Shown piece by piece: positions 34,211 through 39,424 of a stretch of 39,424 bases of DNA. The translations under genes were made by a program, and so were the position numbers. The first letter of the stretch is position 1; every line of letters starts with the position of its first letter. The DNA lies in assembly GCF_005405245.1 (NCBI RefSeq), contig NZ_BJDR01000019.1:1-39424 (forward strand), in the 5' to 3' direction. The DNA is from Enterococcus nangangensis (GTDB lineage: Bacteria > Bacillota > Bacilli > Lactobacillales > Enterococcaceae). A model generated the notes under the pieces. It was not told the DNA's origin and searched no databases. It was given only the letters and a program-made list of their open reading frames with translations.

Positions 34211-35203
34211 ATGCATGAAGGAGCCTTGTTTCGCAAATTACGGAAAGAGCGCGGTTTAAGTATTAATGAAGTAGCGACGCCCAATCTTTCCCGGGCGTTT
34301 ATTTCGAAGTTTGAACGGGGGGAAAGTCAAATTAGTTTGGCGCGTTTTAAAGAGTTAGTTTGGCAGTTAAATCTTTCTTTGGAAGAATTTTTTTACTATC
34401 AAGCTAAAGAAAGTCAGACGGCCTACACCTTATCCTTAAAAGATCAAGATTATTATTTTTCCGCACCTTATCTCACTGTTTATGATCCCCTCATGAAGAT
34501 GGGGCAAAATGCTTCTTTAAGTACGGCAGACTTACAAGCTTACCGTGAAATGTTAGCGGAGTTACCCAAAGAAGTGGCGTGGGGCAAACATTTTAAAATT
34601 TTAGGCCAAGCGCTTCTTTATATTGAAGAATTTAACCAAGAAATGCGAGGCGCTAGTGCCGAGGTGCAAAAACAATTTAATTTGGAAGAGTTTGCCGCTA
34701 GTTATCACCAACAAGGACGTCCGATTATTAGTTATTTGTTCTCGGTAGAAAACTGGGGCATCTATGAATTAATTTTATTTCGTTCTAGCTTTTTTCTAAT
34801 GCCTTTAGAAACCCTCCATAGTTTGTTAAAGACTGCTCTTGCTCGCAGCAAAGAATTAGAAGCTATCGCCGGCATGAATCAACTGCAGATGGATATTATT
34901 TTTGGGGCCTTCACGGCTTTTGCTAATTTTAAACGTTTTGCTTGGGCGCAAGAAACGCTAGACATTGCTGAAAGTCGCCTAAAGGATAAACGGGACTTCT
35001 TTAATTCGACGCTCCTTTTATTTTTTAAAGGCTGGAATTTTTTTATTCGGGGCGCCAAAGAAAAAGGCCAAGAAAAATGTCAGCAAGCTTTATCGATTTT
35101 TAAAATTTTACAACAGCCCAGTTATTATCAAGAACTGTTAAAAATTTACGAATGGATTGTGCAGGCCGTAGATCATCCTGAAAGTGGTGCGATGTTTTTG
35201 TAG
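34211..35203 (+). CDS. Rgg/GadR/MutR family transcriptional regulator
   Basis: A 330-residue cytoplasmic regulator. Residues about 5-60 are an XRE helix-turn-helix (LFRKLRKERGLSINEVA, then SRAFISKFERGESQI). The rest is an all-helical, TPR-like region as in Rgg proteins, many of which bind short hydrophobic peptides. ATG 34211 has GGAGGAGG upstream. No convincing peptide pheromone gene lies beside it. It is divergent from the MFS exporter and precedes a phospho-beta-glucosidase gene with its own promoter. Control of the exporter is the simplest inference. Confidence 0.88.
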   Translation: MHEGALFRKLRKERGLSINEVATPNLSRAFISKFERGESQISLARFKELVWQLNLSLEEFFYYQAKESQTAYTLSLKDQDYYFSAPYLTVYDPLMKMGQNASLSTADLQAYREMLAELPKEVAWGKHFKILGQALLYIEEFNQEMRGASAEVQKQFNLEEFAASYHQQGRPIISYLFSVENWGIYELILFRSSFFLMPLETLHSLLKTALARSKELEAIAGMNQLQMDIIFGAFTAFANFKRFAWAQETLDIAESRLKDKRDFFNSTLLLFFKGWNFFIRGAKEKGQEKCQQALSIFKILQQPSYYQELLKIYEWIVQAVDHPESGAMFL

Positions 35204-35243
35204 GAGACAAAAAATTTTTTAGTGCTATCGGAAAAATGTCTAG

Positions 35244-36755
<1,512 letters not shown>

Positions 36756-36797
36756 TTTTTCTTACAAGAACAATTGACGGAAAAAATAAAAACTTTG

Positions 36798-36827
36798 CCT
36801 ACCAAACATACATTTGGTAGGTTTTTT
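36798..36827 (+). terminator. Terminator of the phospho-beta-glucosidase gene
   Basis: CCTACCAAA (36798-36806) pairs with TTTGGTAGG (36813-36821) and is followed by six T residues. Confidence 0.93.
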
Positions 36828-36835
36828 GCTATAAT
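36827..36835 (+). promoter_or_regulatory. Extended -10 promoter of ftsK, abutting the terminator
   Basis: TGCTATAAT is a perfect extended -10 whose first T is the last T of the preceding terminator's tract. Its -35 region would fall inside the terminator loop and shows no match. Confidence 0.6.
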
Positions 36836-36861
36836 AGCAATACGTAGAGGGGGACTTCAGT

Positions 36862-39249
36862 GTGGCGCAACAAAAGAAAAAAAAATTAACAAAAAAACAG
36901 CAACGGGAAAAAGAACGGTTAAGTTACGTCATTATGGGCTTAATCCTCGTCCTTTTTAGTTTCTTTGGTGGCTTTAAGCTAGGTTTTTTAGGCATCATGT
37001 TAGCGAACGTTTTCCGTTTTTTTGTAGGAAATGCTTACGGCTTGTTTGCCATCATGCTAGGAATTTATGGCGTGTTAGTGATCTTTAAAGGCGAGCTGCC
37101 TAAATTTAAAAAATTAAAACCCATTGCCGGGTTAAGTTTATTATTTTTAGCTTTACTCTTAGGCTTATCTGCTTGGCAATTTCGCGGCGGTTTAGCCAGT
37201 GACGGCAATGTCTTAACAATCTTTTTCAATAATCTTTTTGCCGATATTAAACAAGTGACAGTCAATTCTGATGTTGGCGGTGGCTTTTTCGGCGCACTTT
37301 TATATAGTGGCAGTTACTTTTTAGTTTCCCAAGTAGGTTCGTACTTATTAGTCGCCGTTCTGGCTTTATTTGGTTTCTTGCTTTTATTCAATGTTTCCTT
37401 TTTTGAAATGACGGAAAAAGTTGGCGATGCTACCCAATCAGTAGGCGGCCGAGTCGCAGAAAGACAAATGTCGAAAAAAGAAGCGCGGCAAGCTAAAAAA
37501 GCTGCGAAAATTGCCGCCAAAGAAGAGCGCTTGAAAGCTCAGGCTGAGGACAAACGTAAAAATGATGTCCGAGCTTTAACGCCAGGTGAGCGCCTCGCGC
37601 AAGAAGAAAAAGAACCAGCTGAACCAGTAGTGGAACAAACGTCTTTATTGATTGATCATTTTCAAAATGTCCCACCAGCTAATCCTGTGGTCCATGAGAT
37701 GGATACCGTTGGCTTGCGGCCGCAAAAAGAAAAGGCCGCCAATGCTAATCCCGATGAAGCTGACGACGATGAAGATTTGAATTTTGAAATTCCGCAAGAG
37801 ACGGAAGATCGCGATTACGTCTTACCACCAGCCAGTCTGTTGGATGACCGACCCCCTGTTGATCAAAGTGGGGAGTATCATAAAATTGAAGAAAACGTCA
37901 AAGTTTTGGAGCAAACCTTTGCCAGCTTCGGCGTGGACGCAAAAGTCGTGAAAGCTTCTTTAGGTCCGGCAGTGACAAAATTTGAAATTCAACCGGCAGT
38001 AGGGGTCAAGGTAAGTAAGGTCGTCGGCTTAACCGATGACATCGCCTTAGCTCTAGCCGCTAAAGATGTGCGGATGGAAGCGCCGATTCCCGGCAAATCT
38101 TTAATTGGGATTGAAGTGCCTAATGCGACGGTGTCCACCGTTTCCTTTAAAGAAATTATTGCCGACCAACCACCTCATCCAGACCGTTTGTTGGAAGTGC
38201 CTTTAGGGCGCGACATTTCTGGAAAAATTATTTACGCCGACTTAGCGAAAATGCCCCACTTATTAATTGCCGGTTCTACCGGGAGTGGGAAGTCGGTGGC
38301 CATTAATGGCATCATTACTTCTTTATTGATGCAAGCTAAACCTCACGAAGTAAAACTTATGATGGTGGATCCTAAGATGGTGGAGCTGAATGTCTATAAC
38401 GGCATTCCTCATTTGCTAACGCCGGTGGTTACTAATCCAAAAAAAGCGGCCCAAGCTTTGCAAAAAGTCGTCCAAGAAATGGAACAACGTTACGAAAAAT
38501 TTGCCGCCTTGGGTGTTCGGAATATGTCAGGCTACAATGAACTGGTGATTCAAAGTAATTTAGAAAATGGCACAGCTGATCCTTTGATGCCCTTTATCGT
38601 CGTTATTGTGGATGAATTAGCCGACTTAATGATGGTGGCTAGTAACGAAGTGGAAGATGCGATTATTCGTTTAGCGCAAATGGCGCGAGCCGCGGGGATT
38701 CATATGATTTTAGCTACCCAACGCCCAAGTGTCGACGTCATTACCGGGATTATTAAAGCCAACGTCCCATCCCGGATGGCTTTTGCCGTTAGCTCAGGGA
38801 CGGACTCCCGGACGATTATCGATTCCAATGGGGCTGAAAAACTTTTAGGCCGTGGCGACATGCTCTTCTTGCCCATGGGGGAAAATAAACCGATTCGGGT
38901 CCAAGGCGCCTTCATTTCCGACCATGAAGTGGAACGGGTGGTAAAATTTGTGACGGACCAACGTCAAGCTGAATATCGGGAAGATATGATGGTGACGGAA
39001 GAATCCATGGCAAGTGGCGGTAATGGGGCTGAAAGTCAAGATGAACTTTTTGATGATGCCAAAGCCTTAGTTGTGGATATGCAAACCGCCAGCGTTTCTT
39101 TATTACAACGACGCTTCCGCATCGGATATAACCGCGCGGCCCGTCTCGTGGATGAACTAGAAGCAGCCGGCGTGGTGGGACCTTCTGAAGGAAGCAAGCC
39201 GCGGAAAGTTTTACTTGAAGCGGAACCAGAAGATGAACCTTTAGAATAA
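36862..39249 (+). CDS. ftsK: DNA translocase FtsK/SpoIIIE
   Basis: Septal DNA pump that clears chromosome termini during division. Residues about 25-185 contain four or five membrane segments. A charged linker follows (about 190-340, Lys/Ala-rich then acidic). The motor domain has Walker A GSTGSGKS at residues 471-478 and Walker [11 protein letters not shown] with D584 and E585. The C-terminal gamma domain (about 735-785) reads [23 protein letters not shown] and recognises orienting sequences on DNA. Length is 795 residues. The GTG start has AGAGGGGGA about 8 bases upstream. It has its own promoter and terminator. Confidence 0.96.
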   Translation: MAQQKKKKLTKKQQREKERLSYVIMGLILVLFSFFGGFKLGFLGIMLANVFRFFVGNAYGLFAIMLGIYGVLVIFKGELPKFKKLKPIAGLSLLFLALLLGLSAWQFRGGLASDGNVLTIFFNNLFADIKQVTVNSDVGGGFFGALLYSGSYFLVSQVGSYLLVAVLALFGFLLLFNVSFFEMTEKVGDATQSVGGRVAERQMSKKEARQAKKAAKIAAKEERLKAQAEDKRKNDVRALTPGERLAQEEKEPAEPVVEQTSLLIDHFQNVPPANPVVHEMDTVGLRPQKEKAANANPDEADDDEDLNFEIPQETEDRDYVLPPASLLDDRPPVDQSGEYHKIEENVKVLEQTFASFGVDAKVVKASLGPAVTKFEIQPAVGVKVSKVVGLTDDIALALAAKDVRMEAPIPGKSLIGIEVPNATVSTVSFKEIIADQPPHPDRLLEVPLGRDISGKIIYADLAKMPHLLIAGSTGSGKSVAINGIITSLLMQAKPHEVKLMMVDPKMVELNVYNGIPHLLTPVVTNPKKAAQALQKVVQEMEQRYEKFAALGVRNMSGYNELVIQSNLENGTADPLMPFIVVIVDELADLMMVASNEVEDAIIRLAQMARAAGIHMILATQRPSVDVITGIIKANVPSRMAFAVSSGTDSRTIIDSNGAEKLLGRGDMLFLPMGENKPIRVQGAFISDHEVERVVKFVTDQRQAEYREDMMVTEESMASGGNGAESQDELFDDAKALVVDMQTASVSLLQRRFRIGYNRAARLVDELEAAGVVGPSEGSKPRKVLLEAEPEDEPLE

Positions 39250-39256
39250 AAAAGAC

Positions 39257-39302
39257 AGACGATGCTAAGAGAAAAATTTTTCTTTTAGCATCGTCTTTTT
39301 GT
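39257..39302 (+). terminator. Terminator of ftsK
   Basis: AGACGATGCTAA pairs with TTAGCATCGTCT, with an inner GAGAAAAA/TTTTTCTT pairing, and ends in TTTTTG. Confidence 0.93.
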
Positions 39303-39424
39303 TGAAATTTTAAGAAAGGTAGCTTCAGCTTTTCACAGCAAGGCAGCTGTCAAGCGAAAGGGAAATTGTCCCAAAATGTGGCCCCTCATTTGTCTCAAAA
39401 GTTTTTCAAACTTTCTATACAAAT
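39303..39424. other. Non-coding right end of the window
   Basis: About 120 bases without an open frame of note. The last bases (TTCAAACTTTCTATACAAAT) might be the start of a promoter for a gene outside the window, but it is cut off. I see no repeat or RNA gene. Confidence 0.5.

Overview
The window is a low-GC Gram-positive chromosome segment. Gene content, protein wording and order (phoH-pgpH-ybeY-dgkA-era-recO-glyQ-glyS, ezrA, a second PRPP synthase, an iscS-type gene with a DUF1831 gene, mnmA, topB with DUF1033, an Rgg regulator, a family 1 glycosidase, ftsK) point to Enterococcus or a close relative in the Enterococcaceae. That is an inference from family knowledge; no rRNA or tRNA gene is present to confirm it. 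Most of the window is ordinary core genome.

Layout. 1-9187: the phoH-to-glyS block, with tight or overlapping gene junctions, a long hairpin between era and recO, and a glycine T-box riboswitch with a consensus promoter ahead of glyQS. 9331-10853: a tyrosine-phosphatase-like protein coupled to an acyl-ACP thioesterase. 10902-11867: type I asparaginase on the minus strand. 11948-17358: DUF72 protein, HAD phosphatase, EzrA, aquaporin and aldo/keto reductase, mostly single-gene units separated by hairpin terminators. 17416-20399: a guanylate-kinase-like protein (minus strand), a CoA-disulfide-reductase-like flavoprotein and a protein with a papain/C39-like Cys-His-Asp/Asn pattern. 20443-23341: divergent PRPP synthase paralogue, cysteine desulfurase, DUF1831 and a small membrane-protein gene broken by one in-frame stop.

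23403-28356 is the accessory part. It is visibly richer in A+T than its surroundings and sits between the cysteine desulfurase/DUF1831 genes and mnmA, the thiouridylase that uses the desulfurase's sulfur; these functions are neighbours in many Firmicutes. It holds a membrane-anchored XRE regulator (minus strand), a divergently encoded secreted protein of 138 residues, a second secreted protein of 137 residues, three polytopic membrane proteins and one ABC ATPase of the bacitracin/lantibiotic-immunity type. The main finding is that the extracytoplasmic domain of the regulator and the secreted protein beside it look homologous: 12 identities in 37 gap-free positions, plus a matching first strand and C-terminus. 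I read this as a candidate one-component, membrane-spanning sensing system linked to a multi-subunit ABC exporter. That reading is inference.

28536-39424 returns to core genome: mnmA, a small two-segment membrane protein, DUF1033, topoisomerase III, an MFS exporter, an Rgg-type regulator, a 6-phospho-beta-glucosidase and FtsK. The last 120 bases contain no recognisable gene.
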